Positions 28,513 to 36,043 of a stretch of DNA of 64,000 nucleotides are shown in pieces; the first letter of the stretch is position 1; every line of letters starts with the position of its first letter. The notes under the pieces were generated by a model. The model made no database searches. It was not told the origin of the DNA and saw only the letters and a program-made list of their open reading frames with translations. Origin of the DNA: Rhodobacteraceae bacterium Alg238-R152 (GTDB lineage: Bacteria; Pseudomonadota; Alphaproteobacteria; Rhodobacterales; Rhodobacteraceae); assembly GCA_900537125.1 (NCBI GenBank), contig UNRJ01000001.1, forward strand, positions 434,001-498,000, written 5' to 3'. Made by a program: the position numbers and the translations under genes.

Positions 28513-28697
28513 GCGCGTATTCCAATACCCTGGCGGGGGCCCAAAGTGGGCACCGGTTGCTGTTCGTTATAACCCAGCTTTCAAACTTTTTCAGCGGGCA
28601 AACTGTCTGATTAGCGACATAGCCAGAACCGGGTGCGACGTGTAGGGGCAAAAATCATGAATGCGATGAAAATTTCTCATCCAGATCATGGGGTTTG

Positions 28698-28726
28698 TTG
28701 CATGTGTTCGTGGTTTGTTCTAAAAA
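28698..28726 (+). promoter_or_regulatory. LexA-controlled promoter: GTTC-N7-GTTC box between -35 and -10
   Basis: GTTC at 28706-28709 and GTTC at 28717-28720 are separated by exactly seven bases, the alphaproteobacterial SOS box. TTGCAT at 28698-28703 and TAAAAA at 28721-28726 form -35/-10 elements with a 17-base spacer that contains the whole box, so LexA binding would block polymerase. It lies directly ahead of the radical SAM gene. Confidence 0.7.
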
Positions 28727-28731
28727 TGCAC

Positions 28732-29817
28732 ATGTCGGACGTAAAACAGCTCAAAATTGATACGGAACGGCGGCGGGCGCGTGGGGCACAGAGCAACGCC
28801 GCAAGCCGGTATGAAGCCCAGAGAGAAGAAATACAGGATGGTTGGGACATCCCAGAAGAGCGGGCTGCTTTTGCCACCGAGGTGAGTGAAGAGCGGCCGC
28901 GCAGTATTCTGTCGTGGAACCAGTCGCCGGACATACCGTTTGATCGGTCAATCAATCCATATCGGGGGTGCGAACACGGCTGCGTGTATTGTTTTGCGCG
29001 GCCCTCCCATGCGTATTTGGGATTGTCGCCGGGATTGGATTTTGAAACCAAGCTGGTGGCGCGGCCAAAAGCGGCTGAGGTTTTGGAAAAACAATTGCGC
29101 AGCAAGCGCTATGACGTGGCCCCCATCGCGATTGGCACCAGCACCGATCCGTATCAACCAATAGAGCGGCAGTATCGTGTGATGCGCACTGTGTTGGAGG
29201 TTTTGCACCGGTTTCGTCATCCAGTGGCGATAACCACCAAAGGCACGTTGGTTGAGCGTGACATTGATATATTGGGAGATATGGCAGCCAATGGATTGGC
29301 TCATGTGGGGGTTTCGTTGACCACTATGGACGGTGACCTGTCGCGCGCGATGGAGCCTCGCTGCCCATTGCCCAAGCGGCGGTTGGAGATCATTCGTCGG
29401 TTGGCAGATGCAGGAATACCGGTACGCGTTATGTTGGCCCCTGTGGTGCCGGGGTTATCGGATCACGAAATAGAGGCGTTGTTGGAGGCTGGGGCAGAGG
29501 CTGGGGCGACGGCGGCCAGCTGGATCATGCTGCGGTTGCCACGAGAGGTGGCACCTTTGTTTGAGGAATGGTTGGAAGCGGCCTATCCGGGACGTGCATC
29601 TAAGGTTCTGGCCCGTGTGAGGGAGATGCATGAGGGGGAGCTTTACAGCTCCGAGTTTGGTCGGCGGATGCGCGGTGACGGCATTTATGCGGAGATGATT
29701 GCGCAGCGCGTAGAGAAAGCGCGGATCCGGTTTGGGCTGTCCAAAGAAGTGCCAGAACTGCGGTGTGATTTGTTTCAGGTGCCATTTGAGAGAGATGGGC
29801 AGTTGGCTCTGTTTTGA
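28732..29817 (+). CDS. PA0069-family (SplB-like) radical SAM protein
   Basis: 361 residues from the ATG at 28732. The 4Fe-4S cluster motif is C-x3-C-x2-C in YRGCEHGCVYCFARPSH, preceded by the family's RRRARGAQSNAASRYEA. It is related to spore photoproduct lyase, a DNA repair enzyme; the exact reaction is not established. Other starts are possible: ATG 28726, or ATG 28657 with AGGGG upstream, but the latter would put the LexA box inside the gene. If the promoter above is used, transcription would begin near 28733, implying a leaderless or nearly leaderless message. Confidence 0.88.
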   Translation: MSDVKQLKIDTERRRARGAQSNAASRYEAQREEIQDGWDIPEERAAFATEVSEERPRSILSWNQSPDIPFDRSINPYRGCEHGCVYCFARPSHAYLGLSPGLDFETKLVARPKAAEVLEKQLRSKRYDVAPIAIGTSTDPYQPIERQYRVMRTVLEVLHRFRHPVAITTKGTLVERDIDILGDMAANGLAHVGVSLTTMDGDLSRAMEPRCPLPKRRLEIIRRLADAGIPVRVMLAPVVPGLSDHEIEALLEAGAEAGATAASWIMLRLPREVAPLFEEWLEAAYPGRASKVLARVREMHEGELYSSEFGRRMRGDGIYAEMIAQRVEKARIRFGLSKEVPELRCDLFQVPFERDGQLALF

Positions 29818-29900
29818 GGATGCCACTGCTAAATAGCGGTAAAATGTGATAGGTTGTGTTCACTTTGATTTGAGTGTGTTTGTTATTTTTGAGGTGTGTT

Positions 29901-30608
29901 ATGACCCCATTTGAATGGAAAAGAGTCCAGAAACGGCTCGTTTTGCTAGGATTTAATCCAGGTCCCATTGACGGTATTCGCGGACGAATGACCATAGGCG
30001 CGTTGCGCAATTTTCAACAAAGCAGAGGGTTGGTTGCTGATGGGATTGTCGGCCCGCTGACCCATGCAGAACTGTTTGGCGATGCGGAAGGCGCATCGGT
30101 TCCAAGCTTTGACACTATGCCGTGGTTTGATGAGGCCAACAGGTTGATTGGAACCAAAGAAATTGTTGGCCCTGGCAGCAATCCGGATATCCTGGATTTT
30201 GCGAAGCAGTTGGACATTGCCTATGCGGACGATGACATCCCCTGGTGCGGCTTGTTTGTTGCGCATTGTCTAGGATCAACCCTGCCGTTTGAATTTCTTC
30301 CCAACATTCCTTTGAGGGCCAGGGCATGGGAGGGATTTGGCGAGGAGTGTGAGCTTCAGGTTGGCGCAGTGTTGGTGTTTTGGCGGAAGAGCAAAACATC
30401 AGGACTGGGACACGTCGGCTTTTACGCAGGGGAAGACGCAACTCATTTGCATTGTCTCGGCGGGAACCAGTCCAACTCCGTAAATATCAAGCGAATGCCA
30501 AAAGGGCGCCTGCTTAGTTCGCGCTGGCCGCTTACGGGGCCAGCGCAAAGTGGTATTACTGTTGTGGGATCAGTGGACGTGGACGTCACCGACGGAAACG
30601 AACAGTAG
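29901..30608 (+). CDS. TIGR02594-family peptidoglycan hydrolase with peptidoglycan-binding domain
   Basis: 235 residues. An N-terminal peptidoglycan-binding domain (LVLLGFNPGPIDGIRGRMTIGALRNFQQSRGLVADGIVGPLT) is followed by a cysteine-peptidase-like TIGR02594 domain with the Cys in DDIPWCGLFVAHCL and the His in GLGHVGFYAG. Such proteins are common as phage-derived endolysins, but no phage genes flank it, so it is probably a domesticated lysin or housekeeping hydrolase. There is no signal peptide. GAGGTG precedes the ATG at 29901; the in-frame upstream codons lack a site. Confidence 0.82.
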   Translation: MTPFEWKRVQKRLVLLGFNPGPIDGIRGRMTIGALRNFQQSRGLVADGIVGPLTHAELFGDAEGASVPSFDTMPWFDEANRLIGTKEIVGPGSNPDILDFAKQLDIAYADDDIPWCGLFVAHCLGSTLPFEFLPNIPLRARAWEGFGEECELQVGAVLVFWRKSKTSGLGHVGFYAGEDATHLHCLGGNQSNSVNIKRMPKGRLLSSRWPLTGPAQSGITVVGSVDVDVTDGNEQ

Positions 30609-30611
30609 TGG

Positions 30612-31631
30612 TCAGCTGCGACGGCGACGGCCGCGACGCTCGCGCGCGGGGGCAGCGGCGTCATCGCCGGTGCCGTCGCCAGCGGAAGAGAAGCCGCCAA
30701 GTTTCTCGGCGATCAGCTCTAGGCTGGGGCGCTCACCACGTGGGCGGGTTTCCAACGCTTCGCGCATCGCTTTGAGGTGGTTTGGCATGGTGCCACAGCA
30801 GCCGCCAATGATGGTTGCGCCACAGTCACGCGCCATCACAGCATAGTCCGCCATCAGTTCCGGCGTGCCATCGTAGTGGATGTGGCCATCAACGTATTTT
30901 GGGATGCCGGCGTTGCCTTTGGCGACGATGGGGGTTTCTGTGCCCTGAGCCGAGAAGCCTAGCACGGTGCGCAGCAGGTCCGGTGCGCCGGTGCCGCAGT
31001 TGGCGCCAAAGCCCAGAGGGGTGTTGGGCAGCGCACCAACCATTTGCACCATGTCGGCGCTGGTCATACCCATCATGGTGCGGCCTGCCGTGTCAAAGCT
31101 CATTGTGCCAACCCAAGGCATGTCAGCGAGAGCAAAGGCTTCAGCGGCGGCTTTGTATTCCTCTGGTGCGGAAATGGTTTCCAACCAGAGAACGTCGGCG
31201 CCCCCTTCTTTCAGACCTTCGGCTTGTTCGTGGAACATTTCCACTGCATCGGCGTGCGACAAGCTGCCAACAGGCTCCATGATGTCTCCGGTTGGGCCAA
31301 CAGAGCCTGCCACAATCACGGGGCGCCCGGCGGCATCCGCCACGTCGCGGCCGATCTCGGCGGCGAGGCGGTTGAGTTCACGCACGCGGCTTTGGGCGTC
31401 GTGCAGCTTCAGGCGAGAAGCGTTGCCGCCAAAGGAATTGGTCAGGAAGATATCGGAGCCATTGTCGACCGCAAGGCTGTAGAGTTTTTTGATGTTTTGC
31501 GGCTCATCGGCGTTCCAGAGTTCTGGCGCATCGCCAGAGCTGAGGCCCATGTTGAACAGATTGGTGCCGGTGGCGCCGTCGGCCATGAGCCAGTCACGGG
31601 TTTCCAAAAGCTTGGAGAGGGCGTTGGTCAT
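30612..31631 (-). CDS. bmt: Homocysteine S-methyltransferase (Bmt-like; probable split-MetH subunit)
   Basis: 339 residues from the ATG at 31631, which has a clear AAGGAG. The family opening MADGATGTNLFNMGL, the zinc ligands in FGANCGTG (about 205) and GGCCGTMPNHL (about 285), and SVGPTGDIMEPVG are present. It transfers a methyl group to homocysteine. It is often annotated betaine-homocysteine methyltransferase, but the nearby B12-binding and DUF1638 genes make it equally likely the homocysteine half of a split MetH. The C-terminus has an odd Arg-rich tail (RERRGRRRRS). Confidence 0.88.
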   Translation of the reverse strand: MTNALSKLLETRDWLMADGATGTNLFNMGLSSGDAPELWNADEPQNIKKLYSLAVDNGSDIFLTNSFGGNASRLKLHDAQSRVRELNRLAAEIGRDVADAAGRPVIVAGSVGPTGDIMEPVGSLSHADAVEMFHEQAEGLKEGGADVLWLETISAPEEYKAAAEAFALADMPWVGTMSFDTAGRTMMGMTSADMVQMVGALPNTPLGFGANCGTGAPDLLRTVLGFSAQGTETPIVAKGNAGIPKYVDGHIHYDGTPELMADYAVMARDCGATIIGGCCGTMPNHLKAMREALETRPRGERPSLELIAEKLGGFSSAGDGTGDDAAAPARERRGRRRRS

Positions 31632-31725
31632 CAGAAACTCCTTAAGGCGCGGGGGACCGCGTGTCGTTTGCGCAGCGATGTGCCACGGGTAGCATTTGGG
31701 CACAACTCAATTTGATGCAAGACCA

Positions 31726-33618
31726 TTATGAGGTGGAGGACAGCTGTGCCTGGTTTGGCGCTGAGTGGTGGCAGGCAATCGGTGTGGCGGGGGTACTGCG
31801 CAGGTTGACCGCGCGGGTAAGGTCTAGAGCTGCCAGGCTCAGCTGGACCGGACCAGGTGCAGCCATAAAAAGAGGTTCCCATCGCGGTGCAAAGCAGGCT
31901 TTGAATTGGCGCAGGCCTGCGCCGCCGGCGTGTTTGAAGTGATAGCCGCGGATTTTGCGTTCCAGTGCGGTTTTGCCCTCAGGCAACGCGGGCGCCGCGG
32001 CCAAAGACAGGCGGGGCACGTCCGCAGCGGCGGCGGCTTCGACGGCCTTTTGTACAAGAGAGTGCATGGTGCCGTCCGGCGCATCTGGCAGCACACGCAT
32101 GAGATCCAGGCACCATTCATGGGCAGTGGCGTGGAAGCTGACAAAACCCACAAGCCGTGTGTCCTGATAAGCTAGAAATACGGATTGGCAGCCGATATAA
32201 AGATCGTCAAAGCGGCCCATGGTTAGGCCCTTGGGGATACCGTGCTTGGCTTCCCATGCGGTTGAGACACGCGCCATGTCACCAAGCGGCAGCATGTGTG
32301 TCTCCGGTTGGGAGATTGTGACGCCGGCTTTTTCTGCGGTCCGCAGTTTGCGGCGCAATTGGCGATAGGTTGACCCGCTGGTTTTGTGCTTGGCAGGCGA
32401 GAGCACAGCTTCGTCTGAAATATGGACGACGGCCCAGCGAGCTTTGCGGGATTTTACCGCTTGGCGCGCAGAAATCTTGTATTTGCAGGCAATGCGATTT
32501 TGTGCGCGGGCGGCGTGTTTGAGCGGGCGCGCCATAGCGTGCGCGTCGCCTTCGATTGGATCAAACAGAGCCACCAATGTTTGGCCGATGCGTACTGCAC
32601 CATAGCGGCCGGCATCACAGGAGAGCAGCGCGCCGCCGTTTTGACGGATCACACCCAGCTCAGCACGGCTGACGGTTGAGAGCGGCGCGGTGTCGTAGGT
32701 TTCATACGCGCGGTGCTGACGTGGCATGCGGGCTGGTCGTGGACGGGCGAGGTGTCGCAGAAGTACCAGGCCTGCCAGCAGGGCAGGCAGGGCGTAGTAA
32801 ATTGCGCGAAACGCCAAAGTGCCTGCCAGCAGAGTGGCATCAGGCTGATGTGGCAGCATCGCAAGCAAAGTCAGCTCAAACGGACCAACACCACCCGGAG
32901 TACCGGAGAAGATCGCGGCCCCAAGCGCGATCAGAAAGACCGGCAAAAGCATGGCGAAGCTGAGCGTTAGCTCAGGGGGAAGAAGCAGATAGAGGGCCAA
33001 CGCGGCAAAGACAGTGTCGATTAGGCACAGCGCCAACAGGGCGGCCATGGCGGGCAGGGTTGGCAGGCTCAAACGACTGCCTGGGCGTGGCAACACTGGG
33101 AAGACAAATGCCAGCACCACCACGAAAAAGGCCACAGCCAGTATAATCGGCGGCAGTATGGCAGGAACGTGTGGTGTGGGCAGGAACAGCGCGGCAATGG
33201 CAATGGACACGGCCATGGCGGCGAGAAAGGTGACCGTGACAAATGCGGTGATGCGCGCGGCGTCTTTGAGGGACAGGTCTGGCATCATGCGCCAGCGCAC
33301 AAAGGTGCCCACCACGGCGCCTGCACCAAGGGTTTGACCCAGACCAATGGCGGTGGCGCCCACGGTCATGGCCTCTGAAGTGCTGCGATGCATTTGGAAG
33401 TGACGTTGGGCAATCACGTCGTAACGGGAAACGGCCAAGAAGCTGACGGCGGACGCAGCCAGTGCCAAGCCCCATTGCCAAGGGGCGACGGCGATCACGG
33501 AGGTCCATAGGGTGGCAAACTCAACGTCTTCGATTTGCTCTGATAGCATCCACAGACAAACGGCGCCGATTCCAAACGGCCAGACACGTCGCAGGATGTT
33601 CTGCGCAGTCTTCATCAT
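31726..33618 (-). CDS. Short MprF-like phosphatidylglycerol aminoacyltransferase-domain protein
   Basis: About 630 residues; classical MprF is about 840. The N-terminal part (about 1-330) has roughly eight or nine membrane helices of the lysylphosphatidylglycerol flippase type, with VSRYDVIAQRHF and SGTPGGVGPFELTLL. The C-terminal part is the cytosolic DUF2156 synthase fold (TYRQLRRKLRTAEKAGV, then VGFVSFHATAHEWCLDLMR). MprF proteins add amino acids to phosphatidylglycerol and resist cationic peptides. The upstream TTG is unlikely; I use ATG 33618, with an ATG one codon later also possible. bmt lies 94 bp downstream on the same strand. Confidence 0.82.
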   Translation of the reverse strand: MMKTAQNILRRVWPFGIGAVCLWMLSEQIEDVEFATLWTSVIAVAPWQWGLALAASAVSFLAVSRYDVIAQRHFQMHRSTSEAMTVGATAIGLGQTLGAGAVVGTFVRWRMMPDLSLKDAARITAFVTVTFLAAMAVSIAIAALFLPTPHVPAILPPIILAVAFFVVVLAFVFPVLPRPGSRLSLPTLPAMAALLALCLIDTVFAALALYLLLPPELTLSFAMLLPVFLIALGAAIFSGTPGGVGPFELTLLAMLPHQPDATLLAGTLAFRAIYYALPALLAGLVLLRHLARPRPARMPRQHRAYETYDTAPLSTVSRAELGVIRQNGGALLSCDAGRYGAVRIGQTLVALFDPIEGDAHAMARPLKHAARAQNRIACKYKISARQAVKSRKARWAVVHISDEAVLSPAKHKTSGSTYRQLRRKLRTAEKAGVTISQPETHMLPLGDMARVSTAWEAKHGIPKGLTMGRFDDLYIGCQSVFLAYQDTRLVGFVSFHATAHEWCLDLMRVLPDAPDGTMHSLVQKAVEAAAAADVPRLSLAAAPALPEGKTALERKIRGYHFKHAGGAGLRQFKACFAPRWEPLFMAAPGPVQLSLAALDLTRAVNLRSTPATPIACHHSAPNQAQLSSTS

Positions 33619-33774
33619 TGTTGATGTTTTCAAGGTTCCCGCCCCAAATAGTTACCATCCCAAGTAACCAGAAGCGGTATCCGACCCGTGGTTTAGGCCG
33701 CCTTAACAAAGACAATTGGAGCTAAAAAACGCGCGGGACGGGAGCCGCGCGTTTGACCTTCATATCATTGAAAA

Positions 33775-34089
33775 TCAGAGTTCTTGCATCATCTGAAATT
33801 TGGCTTCGGCCATGAATTCTGATAGTTTGGTGCGCACAGTGGCCTCGTCGGACAGGTTGCCAAGGTAAGCAAGCACCACCTCAACCACATCATCATCACC
33901 AACTTCTTTGAGGTCCTTTTTGACCACTTCGCGGCCAAATTTGCGTGCTTGTTCCACGGTCTCGCCTTTGAGAGTGGAGGCCCAGACGGCGACAAACCGG
34001 TTGCGCCGCATGCGGGCCAAAAATTGCCGTTCCTCGTCCAAAGCAAATTTGGCTTCAAATGCGGTTTCACGTTCTTCAAAAGTGTTCAT
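33775..34089 (-). CDS. F1-ATPase inhibitor subunit zeta (DUF1476)
   Basis: 104 residues from an ATG with GGAGG eight bases upstream. The family opening FEERETAFEAKFALDEERQFLARMRRNRFVAVWA is characteristic: its N-terminal helix inserts in the alpha/beta interface of F1-ATPase and blocks ATP hydrolysis, as shown for Paracoccus denitrificans. The rest is a helical bundle (EVVKKDLKEVGDDDVVEVVLAYL). It is a single gene, divergent from purC, and is nearly specific to alphaproteobacteria. Confidence 0.94.
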   Translation of the reverse strand: MNTFEERETAFEAKFALDEERQFLARMRRNRFVAVWASTLKGETVEQARKFGREVVKKDLKEVGDDDVVEVVLAYLGNLSDEATVRTKLSEFMAEAKFQMMQEL

Positions 34090-34245
34090 TTTTGTGATCC
34101 TCCATAAACCAAGTGGCGTTAGTATCAAATATGGCCATCCGATGCCTTTGCCGCAAGAGTTAGCGGCATGCTTGCGACAAAGGCATCCATCATTTAAGAG
34201 AGCGATCAAATTCGGGACTCATCCCGGAAGAAAAGGAATGAAGCC

Positions 34246-35001
34246 ATGGCCCGCGGCAAAAAAATCTATGAAGGCAAAGCCAAGATCCTGTTTGAGGGGC
34301 CAGAGCCGGGCACCATCGTTCAGTACTTCAAAGATGACGCCACTGCGTTTAATGCGGAAAAGAAAGACGTCATTGACGGTAAAGGCGTGTTGAACAACCG
34401 CCTAAGCGAATACTTCATGACGGGTCTCACTCAGGTTGGCGTGCCAACCCACTTTCTGAAGCGTATGAACATGCGCGAACAGTTGGTACGCAATTGTGAA
34501 ATCATTCCATTGGAAGTGATCGTGCGCAACTTCGCTGCTGGCTCCATGAGCAAGCGCTTGGGCATTGAAGAAGGCACACAGCTGCCGCGCCCAATTGTGG
34601 AATACTGCTATAAAGACGACAGCTTGGGTGACCCGCTGGTATCGGAAGAGCATATCGCTGCGTTTGGTTGGGCCAGCCAGCAAGATATGGACGATATTCT
34701 TGGCCTTGCGCTGCGCGTGAACGATTGGCTGAGCGGTGTGATGTTTGGTGTTGGTATCCGTCTGATCGACTTCAAAATCGAGATTGGCCGGGTGTATGAA
34801 GGGGACTTCCAGCGGTTGGTTTTGGCTGACGAGATCAGCCCGGACAGCTGTCGCCTTTGGGACATTGAAACTGGGCGTAAGCTCGACAAAGATGTGTTCC
34901 GTCGCGATCTTGGCAGCCTGACCGATGCCTATGCCGAAGTGGCGCGCCGCCTAGGGGTACTGCCCAAAGGCACCGGCCCCAAGCCAACGCTTGTAAGCTG
35001 A
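34246..35001 (+). CDS. purC: SAICAR synthetase PurC
   Basis: 251 residues. It catalyses ATP-dependent ligation of aspartate to CAIR, step seven of purine synthesis. The nucleotide-binding opening [18 protein letters not shown], the signature [21 protein letters not shown] (about 85) and [10 protein letters not shown] (about 175) are all present. It heads the purC-purS-purQ group. Upstream, GGAAGAAAAGG serves as ribosome site. Confidence 0.97.
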   Translation: MARGKKIYEGKAKILFEGPEPGTIVQYFKDDATAFNAEKKDVIDGKGVLNNRLSEYFMTGLTQVGVPTHFLKRMNMREQLVRNCEIIPLEVIVRNFAAGSMSKRLGIEEGTQLPRPIVEYCYKDDSLGDPLVSEEHIAAFGWASQQDMDDILGLALRVNDWLSGVMFGVGIRLIDFKIEIGRVYEGDFQRLVLADEISPDSCRLWDIETGRKLDKDVFRRDLGSLTDAYAEVARRLGVLPKGTGPKPTLVS

Positions 35002-35067
35002 TCCTGACCTGAAACTCCTGCGCCCAAACAACGGGTGCTGGAGATTGGAAGATTTTTGGCAAGAAAA

Positions 35068-35082
35068 GCGGGACAGTCCCGC
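35068..35082. other. Tight palindrome between purC and purS
   Basis: GCGGGAC at 35068-35074 faces its complement at 35076-35082 with one base between. The 107-bp gap otherwise shows nothing clear. It may be a PurR-like operator or a processing hairpin; no T-run follows. Confidence 0.3.
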
Positions 35083-35108
35083 CACATGCCCAATTGGAGA
35101 GAGACCAA

Positions 35109-35339
35109 ATGAAAGCCCGCGTATATGTCATGCTGAAGAACGGCGTTCTGGACCCACAAGGTGAGGCCGTGCGTCACGCGCTTGGCAGCCTTGGTTTTGA
35201 TGGTGTGGAAGGTGTGCGTCAGGGCAAGGTGATCGAGCTGGATCTGGCTGAAGGCGCAACCGAAGCCACGGTGACCGAAATGTGTGAGAAGCTGCTCGCC
35301 AACACGGTGATCGAAAGCTACCGGGTGGAGATGGGCTGA
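35109..35339 (+). CDS. purS: FGAM synthase small subunit PurS
   Basis: 76 residues (KARVYVMLKNGVLDPQGEAVRHALGSLGF...RQGKVIELDL). It bridges PurQ and PurL in the three-part phosphoribosylformylglycinamidine synthase. GGAGAGAG precedes the ATG at 35109. Its TGA shares a base with the ATG of purQ. purL is not in the window. Confidence 0.96.
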   Translation: MKARVYVMLKNGVLDPQGEAVRHALGSLGFDGVEGVRQGKVIELDLAEGATEATVTEMCEKLLANTVIESYRVEMG

Positions 35340-36007
35340 TGAAAGCAGCGGTCATTGTTTTTCCGGGTTCCAACTGTGACCGCGATCTTGCGGTGGCGTT
35401 TGAGCAGGCTGGAGCCGATGTCACCATGGTGTGGCACAAAGACACGGCGTTGCCCGAAGGCATCGACATGGTTGGTGTGCCGGGTGGTTTCAGCTTTGGT
35501 GACTATCTGCGCTGTGGTGCGATTGCGGCCAACTCGCCAATTTGTCAGTCGCTTATCAAACACGCGGAACGCGGCGGCTATGCACTGGGGATTTGCAACG
35601 GTTTCCAGATCCTGACTGAGACCGGGCTGTTGCCGGGAGCGCTGCGGCGCAATGGTGGGTTAAAATATATCTGCCGCACAGTGGGTTTGGAAGTGGCTAG
35701 CGCGGATACCGCTTTTACATCGGGCTACAACAAAGGTGACGTGGTGAACGTGCCAATCGCGCACCACGACGGTAACTACTTTGTCACAGACGAAAAGCTG
35801 GCGCAGCTGCAGGATGAAGACCGGATAGCGTTTACCTACACCGACAACCCAAACGGGTCGGTAGCGGACATCGCGGGTGTGGTCAGCAAGAACCGGCGCG
35901 TGCTGGGCATGATGCCTCACCCAGAGCGGGCGGCGGATACCGGCCACGGCGGGACCGATGGGGTGGCAATGTTCCGCGCGTTGATGGACCAGTTTGCCAC
36001 GGCATGA
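35339..36007 (+). CDS. purQ: FGAM synthase glutaminase subunit PurQ
   Basis: 222 residues of the class I glutamine amidotransferase fold. The nucleophile is in YALGICNGFQIL (Cys about 87), the catalytic His/Glu in MPHPERA (about 198), and VFPGSNCDRD is at the start. It supplies ammonia to the PurL subunit. It overlaps purS by one base. No terminator is visible before dctB, which starts 37 bp later. Confidence 0.97.
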   Translation: MKAAVIVFPGSNCDRDLAVAFEQAGADVTMVWHKDTALPEGIDMVGVPGGFSFGDYLRCGAIAANSPICQSLIKHAERGGYALGICNGFQILTETGLLPGALRRNGGLKYICRTVGLEVASADTAFTSGYNKGDVVNVPIAHHDGNYFVTDEKLAQLQDEDRIAFTYTDNPNGSVADIAGVVSKNRRVLGMMPHPERAADTGHGGTDGVAMFRALMDQFATA

Positions 36008-36043
36008 CTTGAGCGTGACGGCGCGTCAGCGTACTAAAGTTAC

